DNA of 64,000 nucleotides from Hyphomicrobiales bacterium (GTDB lineage Bacteria; Pseudomonadota; Alphaproteobacteria; Rhizobiales; Rhizobiaceae): NCBI GenBank assembly GCA_900473205.1, contig UCLB01000001.1, forward strand, positions 1-64,000, read 5' to 3'. Positions 51,852-60,880 of the stretch are shown in pieces; position 1 is the stretch's first letter; each line of letters opens with the position of its first letter. Position numbers and translations under genes: made by a program. The notes under the pieces are model-generated. The model saw nothing but the letters and a program-made list of their open reading frames with translations. It was not told the DNA's origin and searched no databases.

Positions 51852-53258
51852 ATGGCGCAAGCAGTCGCACCGCGCACAATGTTGGGCAAGATCTGGGATG
51901 AGCACGAGATATTGCGCCATCCGGCTGGCCCGTCTTTGCTTTACATCGACCGCGACATGATTCACGAAGGCAGCTTCCATGCCTTTGCCGATCTCAAGCG
52001 GCGTGGCCTGAAGCCTCGGCGTCCGCAGCAAATCTTCGGTGTTGCCGACCATTACGTGCCGACATTGGGCCGAAAGTCGAGCGATGCGGCAAGCCCGGCC
52101 ATCGCCCACATGATCGACACCTTTGATGAGAATATGGAATGGGGCGGCGTGCGCCATTTCGGCATATCGAGCCGGGAACAGGGCATTGTGCATGTGATGG
52201 CACCGGAGCAGGGCATCACATTACCGGGCCTCACCATCGTCTGTTCCGACAGCCATACCTCGACGCAAGGGGCGCTGGGTGCCATTGCCTTCGGCATCGG
52301 CCAATCCGAAAACGCGCATGTTCTGGCCACCCAGACGCTGTGGCAGTCTCGCCCCAAAACCATGCGCGTCACCATTGACGGCGTGCTGGGGCAGGGCGTG
52401 ACCGCAAAGGATGTGATGCTGGCGCTGATCGCCAAGATCGGCGCAGCCGGTGCCGGTGGCCACGCCATCGAATTCACCGGGCAGGTGGTGAGGGACCTTT
52501 CCATCGAGGGGCGGCTGACGCTCTGTAATATGTCCATCGAGGCCGCTGCCCGCTTCGGCATGGTTGCGGCGGATGAAACGACATTTGCCTATGTCAGAGG
52601 CCGCCATTTCGCGCCATCGGAGCAGGAATGGGACGGCGCGGTTGCCCATTGGCGCACGCTTGCCAGCGATAGCGATGCCTTTTTCGATGCCGAAGTGTCG
52701 CTGGACGCTGCGGATATCGCGCCCATGGTGACGTGGGGCACCAGCCCGGAAGATGCCGTTTCGATCAATGGACGCGTTCCCGATCCCTCGACTTTCGACA
52801 GCGTCGAAAAGCGCAAGGCGGTGACGAAGTCGCTGGAATACATGGAGCTTGCGCCCGGCACACCGCTGGATGGGCTGAAACTGGACAAGGTCTTCATTGG
52901 CTCCTGCACCAACAGCCGGATCGAGGATTTGCGTGCTGCGGCCTCCATTCTCAAAGGCCGGAAAGCGATGATACCGGCCATCGTCGTGCCGGGATCGACA
53001 CAGGTGAAGGCGCAGGCGGAAGCGGAGGGCATTGCCCGCACCTTCCTTGAAGCAGGTTTCGAGTGGCGCGAGTCGGGCTGTTCCATGTGCGCGGCAATCA
53101 ATGGCGACGTCGTTGGTCCCGGCGAACGCTGCGCCTCCACCTCCAACCGCAATTTCGTCGGTCGCCAAGGGCCCGGCGCGCGCACGCATCTGGTCAGTCC
53201 GGCCATGGCCGCTGCTGCTGCCATCAGCGGCTGTCTGACCGACGTGCGCAGGATGTGA
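51852..53258 (+). CDS. LeuC-like hydro-lyase large subunit
   Basis: A 468-residue large subunit of the isopropylmalate isomerase/aconitase superfamily. All three [4Fe-4S] cysteines are present: IGSCTNSR and the pair in CSMC. Other markers are VCSDSHTSTQGALGAIAFG and SNRNFVGRQGPGARTHLVSP. Length equals LeuC. Its place in a catabolic operon, with a lyase of the isocitrate-lyase superfamily and no leucine genes, points to a maleate-, citraconate- or dimethylmaleate-type hydratase rather than leucine synthesis. ATG 51852 follows AAGG; an in-frame start at 51801 is less likely. Confidence 0.9.
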   Translation: MAQAVAPRTMLGKIWDEHEILRHPAGPSLLYIDRDMIHEGSFHAFADLKRRGLKPRRPQQIFGVADHYVPTLGRKSSDAASPAIAHMIDTFDENMEWGGVRHFGISSREQGIVHVMAPEQGITLPGLTIVCSDSHTSTQGALGAIAFGIGQSENAHVLATQTLWQSRPKTMRVTIDGVLGQGVTAKDVMLALIAKIGAAGAGGHAIEFTGQVVRDLSIEGRLTLCNMSIEAAARFGMVAADETTFAYVRGRHFAPSEQEWDGAVAHWRTLASDSDAFFDAEVSLDAADIAPMVTWGTSPEDAVSINGRVPDPSTFDSVEKRKAVTKSLEYMELAPGTPLDGLKLDKVFIGSCTNSRIEDLRAAASILKGRKAMIPAIVVPGSTQVKAQAEAEGIARTFLEAGFEWRESGCSMCAAINGDVVGPGERCASTSNRNFVGRQGPGARTHLVSPAMAAAAAISGCLTDVRRM

Positions 53259-53265
53259 GGGCATA

Positions 53266-53883
53266 ATGATGAAAGCATTCATTCGCGAAACATCTACGGC
53301 GGTCGCCATTCCCGGCGTCAACTGCGACACGGACCAGATCATTCCCGGACGCTTTTTGAAGGCAGATCGCGCACAGGGTTATGGCCAGTTCTTGTTCCAC
53401 GACATCCGTCGTGACGAGCAGAAAGAGTTGGACCCTTCGTTTCCACTCAACAAGCCTGGCGCCGACGCCGCGACCATTCTTCTTGTCGAGGATAACTTTG
53501 GTTGCGGATCGTCCCGCGAGGGTGCGGTTTACGCGCTGGTGGACCATGGCATCCGGTCTGTCATCGGACCGAGCTTCGGCGATATTTTCTTCAACAATGC
53601 CCTGAAAAACGGGCTCGTGCCTGTTCGCCTGTCCGCAGATCATTGCGAGGCGCTGGCGGATCATCTCAACCGTTTTCCTGACGCAGAAGTTACGGTTGAC
53701 CTTGAGGCCGCCGAACTGATCCTTCCTGGTAATCTCGGCACTCACCCCATCACCATCGATCCCTTCGCGCGCGACTGTATCTTACGCGGTCTGGACGAGA
53801 TCGAGATGACATTCACTTTCATGGAGCAGATCACCGCCTTCGAAACGGATCGAATGGCGTCGCATTCCTGGCTGGGCCGTTGA
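53266..53883 (+). CDS. LeuD-like hydro-lyase small subunit
   Basis: A 205-residue swivel-domain subunit partnering the LeuC-like protein. It has NCDTDQIIPGRFLK near residue 20 and NFGCGSSRE at 78-85, then GPSFGDIFFNNALKNGLVPV. After the arginine-glutamate of the substrate loop most LeuD proteins have His-Ala-Pro-Trp; here it is Gly86-Ala-Val-Tyr, suggesting an altered substrate pocket. Two adjacent ATG codons (53266, 53269) are possible starts after GAGGG. Confidence 0.9.
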   Translation: MMKAFIRETSTAVAIPGVNCDTDQIIPGRFLKADRAQGYGQFLFHDIRRDEQKELDPSFPLNKPGADAATILLVEDNFGCGSSREGAVYALVDHGIRSVIGPSFGDIFFNNALKNGLVPVRLSADHCEALADHLNRFPDAEVTVDLEAAELILPGNLGTHPITIDPFARDCILRGLDEIEMTFTFMEQITAFETDRMASHSWLGR

Positions 53884-53937
53884 CGGGCGGACCAGCGAGT
53901 TTCTTTTGCCGTCTCATAAAAAAACTGGGAGCATAAA

Positions 53938-55155
53938 ATGACATTCAAAATTGAACGACGCGACCTTTTAAAGGTCTCTGGAGCGCTAGCCGTCAGCCTG
54001 GCTGCGCCATCTATTCTGCGCGCGCAGACACCCACCATCAAGGTTGGCGTCATCGAACCACTGACAGGCAACCTTGCCTATAACGGCACGCAGAGTGCTG
54101 CCGGTGCAAAGTTTGCGGCAGAAGCCATCAATGCCGCTGGCGGTATCAAGTCCATGGGCGGCGCCAAGATCGAACTCGTCGTGGTGGACGCGCAGAGCCG
54201 CCCGGAAGCCGCTGCCGCCGCCGTTGATACGCTGATCGAGGCCAATGCCTGTGCCTTCACCGGCGCAACGGCATCAGCGCTGGGCCTTGCCTCCTCGCAG
54301 GCCGCAGCAAAATACAATCTCGCTCAGGTCTTCTCCATCGGCACCGCCGAAACTGTTGTAACGCGCGGCCTGCCCAACGTTTTCCGTTTCACGCCGGGCG
54401 TCAACAAATGCACCAGCGTCGCGCTTGAGAACCTCAAGCTTCTGAATGCCGGCGCGGGCAATTCCATCAAGACGGCGGCCATTGTCCATGAAGACGGTCC
54501 CTTCGGCTCCAACATGGCGAAAATCCTGGCCGAGCAACTGCCGAAGCAGGGTATCGAAGTGGTCGAGACCATCTCGCATCCGACACCGCAGCGTGATTTC
54601 TCCAACATCGCGCTTCGCGTCAAGGCGTCGAAGGCCGATATCCTCATTCCGTCGAACTACATCAATGAATACACATTGATGGCGCGTGCGCTGAACCAGC
54701 AGCGTGTTGAACTCAAAGCCATCTATTCCATCCTCGGTGGCGCGGCATCCAACATCAAGTTCGTTCGCGAGAACAAGGAAGTCGCCCAATATGTGATGGA
54801 CTGCAATCACTGGTACGATCCGTCCAAGGACCTTTCCAAGGCGCTCGCCGCCAGCGTTGCCGCTGCAAAGCTGGACCTTACCTATGACGTGATGGTGTCC
54901 TATGCGACGATACAGGTCATTGCCGACGCTCTGGAACGCGGCGCTTCGGCTGATCGCCAGAAGATGATCGAGGCTCTGGCAGCATCGACCTTCGACCAGT
55001 CGATCATGCCTTACGGTCCGACGAAATTCGTCAATGGCGACAATGTCAACTCGCAGCCGGTGAACACGCAGATCCGTGGCGACAAGATCGAACTGGTGTT
55101 CCCGAAGGAATACGCCACCGCAGAAGCGGTCTTCCCGATCCCTGCCAAAAACTGA
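53938..55155 (+). CDS. Branched-chain-type ABC binding protein (Peripla_BP_6), Tat-like signal
   Basis: A 405-residue type-I periplasmic binding protein of the LivJ/UrtA family. The N terminus ERRDLLKVSGALAVSLAAP has the twin-arginine form, followed by cleavage after L-R-A-Q. The mature domain opens TIKVGVIEPLTGNLAYNG and shows AVDTLIEANACAFTGATAS. It is the specificity component of the importer encoded next. Members of this family carry amino acids, aromatic acids, urea and other small carboxylates or amides; the enzymes around it suggest a carboxylate or imide ligand. Confidence 0.92.
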   Translation: MTFKIERRDLLKVSGALAVSLAAPSILRAQTPTIKVGVIEPLTGNLAYNGTQSAAGAKFAAEAINAAGGIKSMGGAKIELVVVDAQSRPEAAAAAVDTLIEANACAFTGATASALGLASSQAAAKYNLAQVFSIGTAETVVTRGLPNVFRFTPGVNKCTSVALENLKLLNAGAGNSIKTAAIVHEDGPFGSNMAKILAEQLPKQGIEVVETISHPTPQRDFSNIALRVKASKADILIPSNYINEYTLMARALNQQRVELKAIYSILGGAASNIKFVRENKEVAQYVMDCNHWYDPSKDLSKALAASVAAAKLDLTYDVMVSYATIQVIADALERGASADRQKMIEALAASTFDQSIMPYGPTKFVNGDNVNSQPVNTQIRGDKIELVFPKEYATAEAVFPIPAKN

Positions 55156-55163
55156 CACGGTCT

Positions 55164-55195
55164 CGCCCCCACGGACGCCAATGTCCCTGGGGGCG
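55164..55195 (+). repeat. Hairpin between binding-protein and permease genes
   Basis: CGCCCCCA (55164-55171) pairs with TGGGGGCG (55188-55195), and GGAC (55173-55176) with GTCC (55183-55186) inside it. The structure starts eight bases after the binding-protein stop; no T tract of note follows. It is the third example in this window of a strong stem in this exact position. Confidence 0.75.
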
Positions 55196-55224
55196 CTCTT
55201 CAAACGACAGAGAGGCGAGCCCTG

Positions 55225-56094
55225 ATGTCAAGTCTGATCTTACCTGCCGTGTTGAGCGGCCTGATGATGGGAGCCGTCTATGCGCTGGTAGCGCTGGGGC
55301 TGACCCTCATCTATGGCGTGCTCCACATCATCAACTTTGCGCATGGCAGCCTGTTGATGCTGGCGCTTTACGCTGTTTACTTCCTGTATTTCTATTTCGG
55401 CGTCGATCCCTATTTCGCCATTCCCATTGTTCTTCCGGCCTTCTTCGCGCTCGGTTACGTGTTGCAGCGTTTCCTGATTGCGCCGATGAGCAGCGGATCG
55501 GAACAGAATGTTCTTCTCATCACGCTTGCCGTGTCGATGATCATCGACAATCTGGCGCTCTACTTCTGGACGTCGAATACCCGCACGGCGGATATCGCCT
55601 ATGCCTATGACACGGTCGAGGTGTTGGGCGCCTATCTGCCGCTTGGCCGTGTGATCGCTTTCGGTGCAGCACTGGCCGTCGCACCGCTTCTCTGGTGCTT
55701 CATGGCCTATACCCGCACGGGCTCTGCCATTCGCGCCGTGGCGATTGAAAAGCGTGGGGCCGAACTCGTTGGTATCGACGTCAATCATACCTATGCGGTC
55801 TGTTTCGGCATCGGTACGGCCTGTGTGGCGCTCGCGGCGTGTCTGTTGTTGCCAACATTCTACATCACGCCGCAGGTTGGTTACACCTTCGTGCTTGTTG
55901 CCTTCACCACGGTGGTGCTGGGTGGAATGGGCAGCTTGCTGGGCGCACTGGTCGCCGGTTTGCTTCTTGGCGTCATCGAGTCTCTCTGCGGTCTCTTCCT
56001 CGGCGAAAGCCTTGGCCAGATCGGCATCTTCCTCGCCTTCATCCTTATCCTTCTCTTCAAACCGTCAGGGCTTCTCGGGAGGGCAAGGACATGA
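55225..56094 (+). CDS. Branched-chain-type ABC permease, LivH-like
   Basis: A 289-residue LivH-family inner-membrane permease. It begins with spans in GLMMGAVYALVALGLTLIYG and the LivH hallmark LHIINFAHGSLLML, and contains RAVAIEKRGAELVGIDVNHTY, the cytoplasmic coupling segment, plus FTTVVLGGMGSLLGALVAG. Its stop overlaps the LivM-like start by ATGA. Confidence 0.94.
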   Translation: MSSLILPAVLSGLMMGAVYALVALGLTLIYGVLHIINFAHGSLLMLALYAVYFLYFYFGVDPYFAIPIVLPAFFALGYVLQRFLIAPMSSGSEQNVLLITLAVSMIIDNLALYFWTSNTRTADIAYAYDTVEVLGAYLPLGRVIAFGAALAVAPLLWCFMAYTRTGSAIRAVAIEKRGAELVGIDVNHTYAVCFGIGTACVALAACLLLPTFYITPQVGYTFVLVAFTTVVLGGMGSLLGALVAGLLLGVIESLCGLFLGESLGQIGIFLAFILILLFKPSGLLGRART

Positions 56095-57068
56095 GACCTC
56101 AATCCATTGGGCAGATTGCCCTCATCGCGGCGGCTCTTGCCTATCTCTTCGGGGTCTATTTCGCGTCATCGCCGGTGTGGATGGGCTTTACCATCAACGC
56201 GCTGATCGTCGCGGTCGTTGCCCTGTCGTGGAACATCACCGGCGGCTTCGGTGGCATGTCGTCCTTCGGTCACGCAGCACTTTACGGGACGGGTGCCTAT
56301 GCTTCCGCCATCCTTCAGGTGCAGTACGGCGTCAACGCATGGGTCGGCTTCGGTGTTGGCATTCTAGCGGGTGCTGTCATGGGTGCCTTCATCGGCGCGC
56401 TGGCGTTTCGCTACGGCCTGAAGGGCTCGTACTTCGCGCTCGTCACCTTGGCCTTTGCAGAAGTGCTGCGCATCTGCGCGTCGTCCTTCGATTTCACCGG
56501 CGGCGGCAGCGGGCTGCAATTGAAACTGGTTCCCGGCGTGGCCAACCTGCAATTCAATGATCGCACGATTGCCTATACCGCTCTTCTGGTCGTGGTGGCC
56601 CTCGTCATGGCGCTGACGGCTCTCATCAAATATTCCCGTTTCGGTGCTTATCTCATCGCCGTCAGGGAAAACGAGGATGCTGCACGCGCGCTGGGTATCG
56701 ACACTTACAAGATCAAGGTGCAGGCCATGGCGATCTCTGGTGCCTTCGGTGGTCTGGCCGGTGTTCTCTATCTCCAGCTTTGGCTCTTCATCGACAGCAA
56801 CGTGGTCTATGGCAGCGCCGTTTCCATCGAAGCACTGATCGGTCCGATCATCGGCGGTGCCGGGACGATCTGGGGTCCGTTGCTCGGCACACTCGGCCTG
56901 CATCTTCTAGGCGAAGGCGCGAAACATCTGCTGCCGAATGCGCCCGGTCTGAACTTCGTGCTTTACGCGATTGTGCTGATCTGCGCGCTGCGCTTCCTGC
57001 CAAACGGTCTTGTTGGTCTTGCCGGCAAGCTCGGCACCTTCAAGAAGAAGGAGGACGACAATGCTTGA
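56091..57068 (+). CDS. Branched-chain-type ABC permease, LivM-like
   Basis: A 325-residue LivM-family permease with about eight to ten spans. Diagnostic segments are ALSWNITGGFGGMSSFGHAA and RENEDAARALGIDTYKIKVQ followed by GLAGVLY, and GGAGTIWGPLLG near the end. The start at 56091 overlaps the LivH-like stop; upstream open frame belongs to the LivH region. Its last eight bases overlap the first ATPase gene. Confidence 0.94.
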   Translation: MRPQSIGQIALIAAALAYLFGVYFASSPVWMGFTINALIVAVVALSWNITGGFGGMSSFGHAALYGTGAYASAILQVQYGVNAWVGFGVGILAGAVMGAFIGALAFRYGLKGSYFALVTLAFAEVLRICASSFDFTGGGSGLQLKLVPGVANLQFNDRTIAYTALLVVVALVMALTALIKYSRFGAYLIAVRENEDAARALGIDTYKIKVQAMAISGAFGGLAGVLYLQLWLFIDSNVVYGSAVSIEALIGPIIGGAGTIWGPLLGTLGLHLLGEGAKHLLPNAPGLNFVLYAIVLICALRFLPNGLVGLAGKLGTFKKKEDDNA

Positions 57069-57801
57069 AGTCCGTAATCTTTCCAAAAGCTTCGGCGGCT
57101 TGAAAGCCGTCACGGATGCCTCGCTCGATGTGCCCGAGGGCTCTATCGTCGGACTTCTCGGCCCGAACGGCGCAGGCAAGACGACCTGCTTTACGATGAT
57201 TGCCGGTTTTACCAAGGCGGATGAAGGCACGGTGCGCTTTCAGGGCAAGGACATCACCGGACTTGCGCCGCACAGCATCTGCGCGCTGGGCATGATCCGC
57301 ACCTTCCAGATCGTTCAGCCCTTTGCCGGGCTAACGGTTCAGGAAAACATCGCTGTTGGTGCCTATCTTCATCACCACGACCGTCGCGAAGCCATGTTGG
57401 TGGCGCGGGATGTCGGCAAGCGGTTGGGTATGGGCGCGATGCTAGATCGCCCCGCCTCTTCGCTCACCATAGCTGGACGCAAACGCCTCGAACTGGCACG
57501 GGCGCTGGCGACCGGTGCGAAATTGCTGCTGCTTGATGAGGTTATGGCCGGATTGATCCCGTCCGAAATCACCGAGATCGTCGGTATCATCCGTAAAATC
57601 CGCGAGGAGGGGCATACCTTCCTGATGATCGAACACGTCATGCAGGCGGTGATGCAACTGGCCGAAACGGCCTATGTGCTGAACCAGGGCAAGATGATTG
57701 CCCATGGCACGCCGCGCGAACTCGTCAAGAACCCGTCGGTGGTGGAAGCCTATCTGGGCCACGGGGCGGCTGCCCGCTTGCAGGAGGAAAACCATGCTTG
57801 A
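57061..57801 (+). CDS. Branched-chain-type ABC ATPase, LivG-like
   Basis: A 246-residue LivG-type ATPase. It has Walker A GPNGAGKTT near residue 35, the LivG-type helical insert with RTFQIVQPFAGLTVQENI, a divergent signature region (LTIAGRKRLELARAL), Walker B LLLLDEVMAGL and the switch His in MIEHVM. It overlaps livM by eight bases and livF by eight. Confidence 0.93.
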   Translation: MLEVRNLSKSFGGLKAVTDASLDVPEGSIVGLLGPNGAGKTTCFTMIAGFTKADEGTVRFQGKDITGLAPHSICALGMIRTFQIVQPFAGLTVQENIAVGAYLHHHDRREAMLVARDVGKRLGMGAMLDRPASSLTIAGRKRLELARALATGAKLLLLDEVMAGLIPSEITEIVGIIRKIREEGHTFLMIEHVMQAVMQLAETAYVLNQGKMIAHGTPRELVKNPSVVEAYLGHGAAARLQEENHA

Positions 57802-58495
57802 TATCAAGGGTATCCGCGCAGGCTATGGCTCGATGAGCGTGCTGCAAGGCATCGACATGCGCGTCGACAACGGCGAAATCGTCGCCTTGTTGGGCTCGAA
57901 CGGCGTAGGCAAGACGACGCTCAACAACGTCATATCAGGCTTCATCAAGCCAAGCGCCGGATCGATTTCCTTCAAGGGCGTGACGATAACGGGCAAAAAT
58001 GCGCGCGACATCGTGGCACTTGGCATCGCCCATGTGCCGGAGGGACGAAAAGTTTTTCCCAACCTTTCGGTTGGCGAAAATCTGAAGCTCGGTGCGTTTC
58101 GCCGTGCCAGCAAAAACACCAAGCAGAATTTCGAGCGCATCTGCGAAATCTTCCCGAGGCTTCGGGAACGAATGAACCAGCTTGCGGGCACGCTGTCTGG
58201 CGGTGAGCAGCAGATGCTGGCCATCGGTCGCGGCATGATGTCGGAGCCAGAACTCCTCATTCTGGATGAGCCGTCTCTCGGCTTGTCCCCCATCATGGTC
58301 GAAGAGATGTTCGGTCTGATCACCAAGATCAATGCCGACGGTGTTGCCGTGCTGCTGGTGGAGCAGAACGTGATGCAGTCGCTGGGTGTTGCAAAGCGCG
58401 CCTATGTCATCGAGCAGGGCCGTTTCGTCATGCAGGGAGAGGCCGCAACACTGCTGGCCGATCCGCAGTTGCGGCAAGCCTATCTCGGAATGTGA
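57794..58495 (+). CDS. Branched-chain-type ABC ATPase, LivF-like
   Basis: A 233-residue LivF-type ATPase: Walker A GSNGVGKTT, GIAHVPEGRKVFPNLSVGEN (LivF hallmark), signature LSGGEQQMLAIGRGMM and Walker B LLILDEPSLGLSP. AGGAGG precedes the ATG at 57794, inside the end of the LivG-like gene. It completes the five-gene importer. Confidence 0.94.
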   Translation: MLDIKGIRAGYGSMSVLQGIDMRVDNGEIVALLGSNGVGKTTLNNVISGFIKPSAGSISFKGVTITGKNARDIVALGIAHVPEGRKVFPNLSVGENLKLGAFRRASKNTKQNFERICEIFPRLRERMNQLAGTLSGGEQQMLAIGRGMMSEPELLILDEPSLGLSPIMVEEMFGLITKINADGVAVLLVEQNVMQSLGVAKRAYVIEQGRFVMQGEAATLLADPQLRQAYLGM

Positions 58496-58501
58496 GACGC
58501 T

Positions 58502-58525
58502 GCCCCGGATGGAGTGAGCCGGGGC
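58502..58525 (+). repeat. Hairpin between importer and lyase genes
   Basis: GCCCCGG (58502-58508) and CCGGGGC (58519-58525) form a 7-bp stem with a ten-base loop, six bases after the livF-like stop. There is no T tract. It separates the transport block from the catabolic block of the operon. Confidence 0.55.
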
Positions 58526-58551
58526 CAATTTACGGAGAAATGGAGAATACA

Positions 58552-59445
58552 ATGTCCCTTACACGTACCCAACGTCTGCGGCAGCTGCTGGCAGGCGAAC
58601 GCGCCCTCATGGCTCCCGGTGTGGTCGATGCCATGTATGCCCGCCTCGTAACCGAAGCCGGTTTTGACGCCATGTATATGACGGGCGCCGGCACCTCCGC
58701 CACACGGCTGGGCTATCCGGATGTGGGTCTGTTGACCATGACCGAGATGGTCGACAATGCCACCCGCATTGCCGACGCCTCCGATATTCCGCTGATTGCC
58801 GATGCCGATAATGGGTTCGGCGGTCCGCTCAACGTGCGCCGTGCCATTCAGCTTTATGAGCGTGGCGGCGTGGCTGCCGTGCATCTTGAAGATCAGGTGC
58901 TGCCAAAGCGCTGCGGCCATCTGGCAGGCAAGCAGATTGTTTCAGCTGAAGATATGGTGGCGAAGGTCAAAGCCGCTGTGGACGCACGTATCGACGAGAA
59001 TTTCGTCGTCATCGCCCGCACGGATGCGCTGGCGCTACACGGCCGCAACGCCGCCTTCGACCGGGCGGAAATGTACCGCGAAGCTGGTGCCGATGTCATC
59101 TTCATCGAAAGCCCCGGCCCGGATGACCTTCCGCATATCGCACCGCGCTTTCCCGGTATTCCGCTGCTCTACAACATGGCGACTTCGGGCAAGACACCGT
59201 TCCTGACGCGATCTGAAATCGAGGCGCTGGGTTTCAAGCTCATCATTTACCCCAACTGGCTGCTGCTTTCGGCCTGTGAGGCTGCACGTAAAACGCTTCA
59301 GGTTCTCAAGACCGAAGAGACCATTGCGTCGGTCGCGCCCAACGTCATGAACTTCAAGGAGTTCTTCGACATGGCGCGCATGCCTGAAATTCAGGAACTG
59401 GAAGCCCGCTACGGCACGCCGGAAGCAAACCGCACCAGCTATTGA
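58552..59445 (+). CDS. Isocitrate-lyase/PEP-mutase superfamily lyase
   Basis: A 297-residue member of the ICL/PEP-mutase superfamily, which cleaves C-C bonds of 2-hydroxy-dicarboxylates (methylisocitrate, dimethylmalate, oxaloacetate). Magnesium and catalytic regions are DADNGFGGPLNVRRAIQLY, VHLEDQVLPKRCGH and VIARTDALA. The KRCGH form matches the methylisocitrate/dimethylmalate lyase side. Two starts are possible; ATG 58552 has GGAG at better spacing than ATG 58540. In the operon it follows a LeuCD-like hydratase and importer, so it may cleave the hydration product, for example a substituted malate. Confidence 0.88.
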   Translation: MSLTRTQRLRQLLAGERALMAPGVVDAMYARLVTEAGFDAMYMTGAGTSATRLGYPDVGLLTMTEMVDNATRIADASDIPLIADADNGFGGPLNVRRAIQLYERGGVAAVHLEDQVLPKRCGHLAGKQIVSAEDMVAKVKAAVDARIDENFVVIARTDALALHGRNAAFDRAEMYREAGADVIFIESPGPDDLPHIAPRFPGIPLLYNMATSGKTPFLTRSEIEALGFKLIIYPNWLLLSACEAARKTLQVLKTEETIASVAPNVMNFKEFFDMARMPEIQELEARYGTPEANRTSY

Positions 59446-59461
59446 GCAGGAGATTTGAGCC

Positions 59462-60862
59462 ATGGCAGTGCTATCTGCGGAAGGCGTAACGTTCGATTTC
59501 GAAATGCCGGTGGTCGTCGTCGGGGCAGGGGCCTGCGGTCTGGTCGCAGCCCTTGCGGCCCATGATGCCGGTCAGGAAGTCATGGTTTTGGAGCGGGACG
59601 AGAACCCGACGGGCTCCACCTCGCTGTCTGCCGGTCTCATTCCCGCACCCTGCACCCGTTTGCAGAAGGAAGCCGGTATCGAGGATAGTCCTGAACTTTT
59701 CGCTCAAGACCTTGTCGCCAAGACCCATGACCACACGCCCCATGATATGGCGCTAGTGGCGGCACAAACCGCAGGTCCGATGATCGACTGGTTGATGGAC
59801 ACCCATAAGGTGGAGTTCGAACTGGTCACGGGGTTCACCTATCCCGGCCATTCGCGCCTTCGCATGCACGGCCCGAAAAGCCGCACCGGTGCCGACCTGG
59901 AACAGTCGCTTCTTTCTGCCGTGTCCAACGCCGATATCGATGTCGTGACAAATGCGTCTGTCGAAGATCTCTATGTGGATGCGTCTGGTCGCGTCACCGG
60001 TGTCCGTTTCCGTCGGCCGGATGGCGCGTTGGAAATGCTGGGCTGCAAGGCGCTCGTTCTCGCCTCTTGCGGTTTCGCTGGCGATGTCGCGCTTGTGCAA
60101 AAATACATCCCGGAAATTGCCGATGCCGAGTGCTGCGGTCACCTGTCCAACACGGGCGATGCGGTGAAATGGGGCGCACAGATCGGCGCGGCGCTGGCCG
60201 ACATGGGAGCCTATCAGGGGCATGGATCGGTCGCGCACCCGCATGCCTTGCCATTGACATGGGCTGTCATCACCAAGGGCGGCATTCTTCTCAACACGCA
60301 AGGCCAGCGTTTTTCCAACGAGATGCGTGGCTATTCCGAACATGCCGCAGAAGTCGCCGCGCAGCCGGACCATGTCGCCTGGGACATCTATGATGCCAAG
60401 GGCGATGAGGCCGGGATGGGCTTTTACGACTACCGTGAAATCCGCAAGCTGGGTGCCATCAAGACGGCAAACAGTCTGGAGGAACTTGCCACGGTAACGG
60501 GGCTTTCGCTTGCCGCCATTCGTGAAGAGTTCGAAGCCATCGAAACATCCGCACGCACCGGGAAGCCGGACCGCTTTGGTCGCAGTTTCACGCAGGATCA
60601 GGTGCTCAACGCCCCTTACTACTCGGTCAAGGTCAACGGTGCGCTGTTCCACACGCAGGGCGGTTTGGTGATCGATGCTGAGGCCCGGGTGCTGCGCGAA
60701 GATGGCACTGTTTTGCCGAACCTACTGGCAGGCGGTGGTGCTGCGCGCGGTGTGTCTGGAGATTCCAATTACGGCTACCTGTCCGGCAACGGCCTTTTAA
60801 CGGCCACCAGCTTTGGCCGCTTGGCTGGCATGACCGCGGCGCGGATTGCTGCTGAAAGCTGA
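59462..60862 (+). CDS. Fumarate-reductase-like FAD flavoprotein
   Basis: A 466-residue FAD protein of the fumarate reductase/3-ketosteroid dehydrogenase superfamily. The FAD-binding N terminus reads VVVVGAGACGLVAALAAHDAG, with STSLSAGLIPAP after the second strand, and the C terminus LLAGGGAARGVSGDSNYGYL then SGNGLLTATSFGRLAG closes over the cofactor. Such enzymes reduce or form the C=C bond next to a carboxylate. In this operon it may interconvert a succinate-type and a butenedioate-type intermediate, or act on the imide itself. No signal peptide or heme motif, so it is cytoplasmic. Confidence 0.85.
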   Translation: MAVLSAEGVTFDFEMPVVVVGAGACGLVAALAAHDAGQEVMVLERDENPTGSTSLSAGLIPAPCTRLQKEAGIEDSPELFAQDLVAKTHDHTPHDMALVAAQTAGPMIDWLMDTHKVEFELVTGFTYPGHSRLRMHGPKSRTGADLEQSLLSAVSNADIDVVTNASVEDLYVDASGRVTGVRFRRPDGALEMLGCKALVLASCGFAGDVALVQKYIPEIADAECCGHLSNTGDAVKWGAQIGAALADMGAYQGHGSVAHPHALPLTWAVITKGGILLNTQGQRFSNEMRGYSEHAAEVAAQPDHVAWDIYDAKGDEAGMGFYDYREIRKLGAIKTANSLEELATVTGLSLAAIREEFEAIETSARTGKPDRFGRSFTQDQVLNAPYYSVKVNGALFHTQGGLVIDAEARVLREDGTVLPNLLAGGGAARGVSGDSNYGYLSGNGLLTATSFGRLAGMTAARIAAES

Positions 60863-60880
60863 AAACAGGAGGAGAACGTT

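Noticed and set aside
52221-53342. A 373-codon minus-strand frame over the LeuCD-like genes
   Set aside because: Antisense shadow of well-supported plus-strand genes; no family features and atypical composition rich in R, H and G.
51852-53883. leuC and leuD of leucine biosynthesis
   Set aside because: They lie inside a catabolic operon with importer and lyase genes, no leuB or leuA is present, and the LeuD substrate loop is altered.
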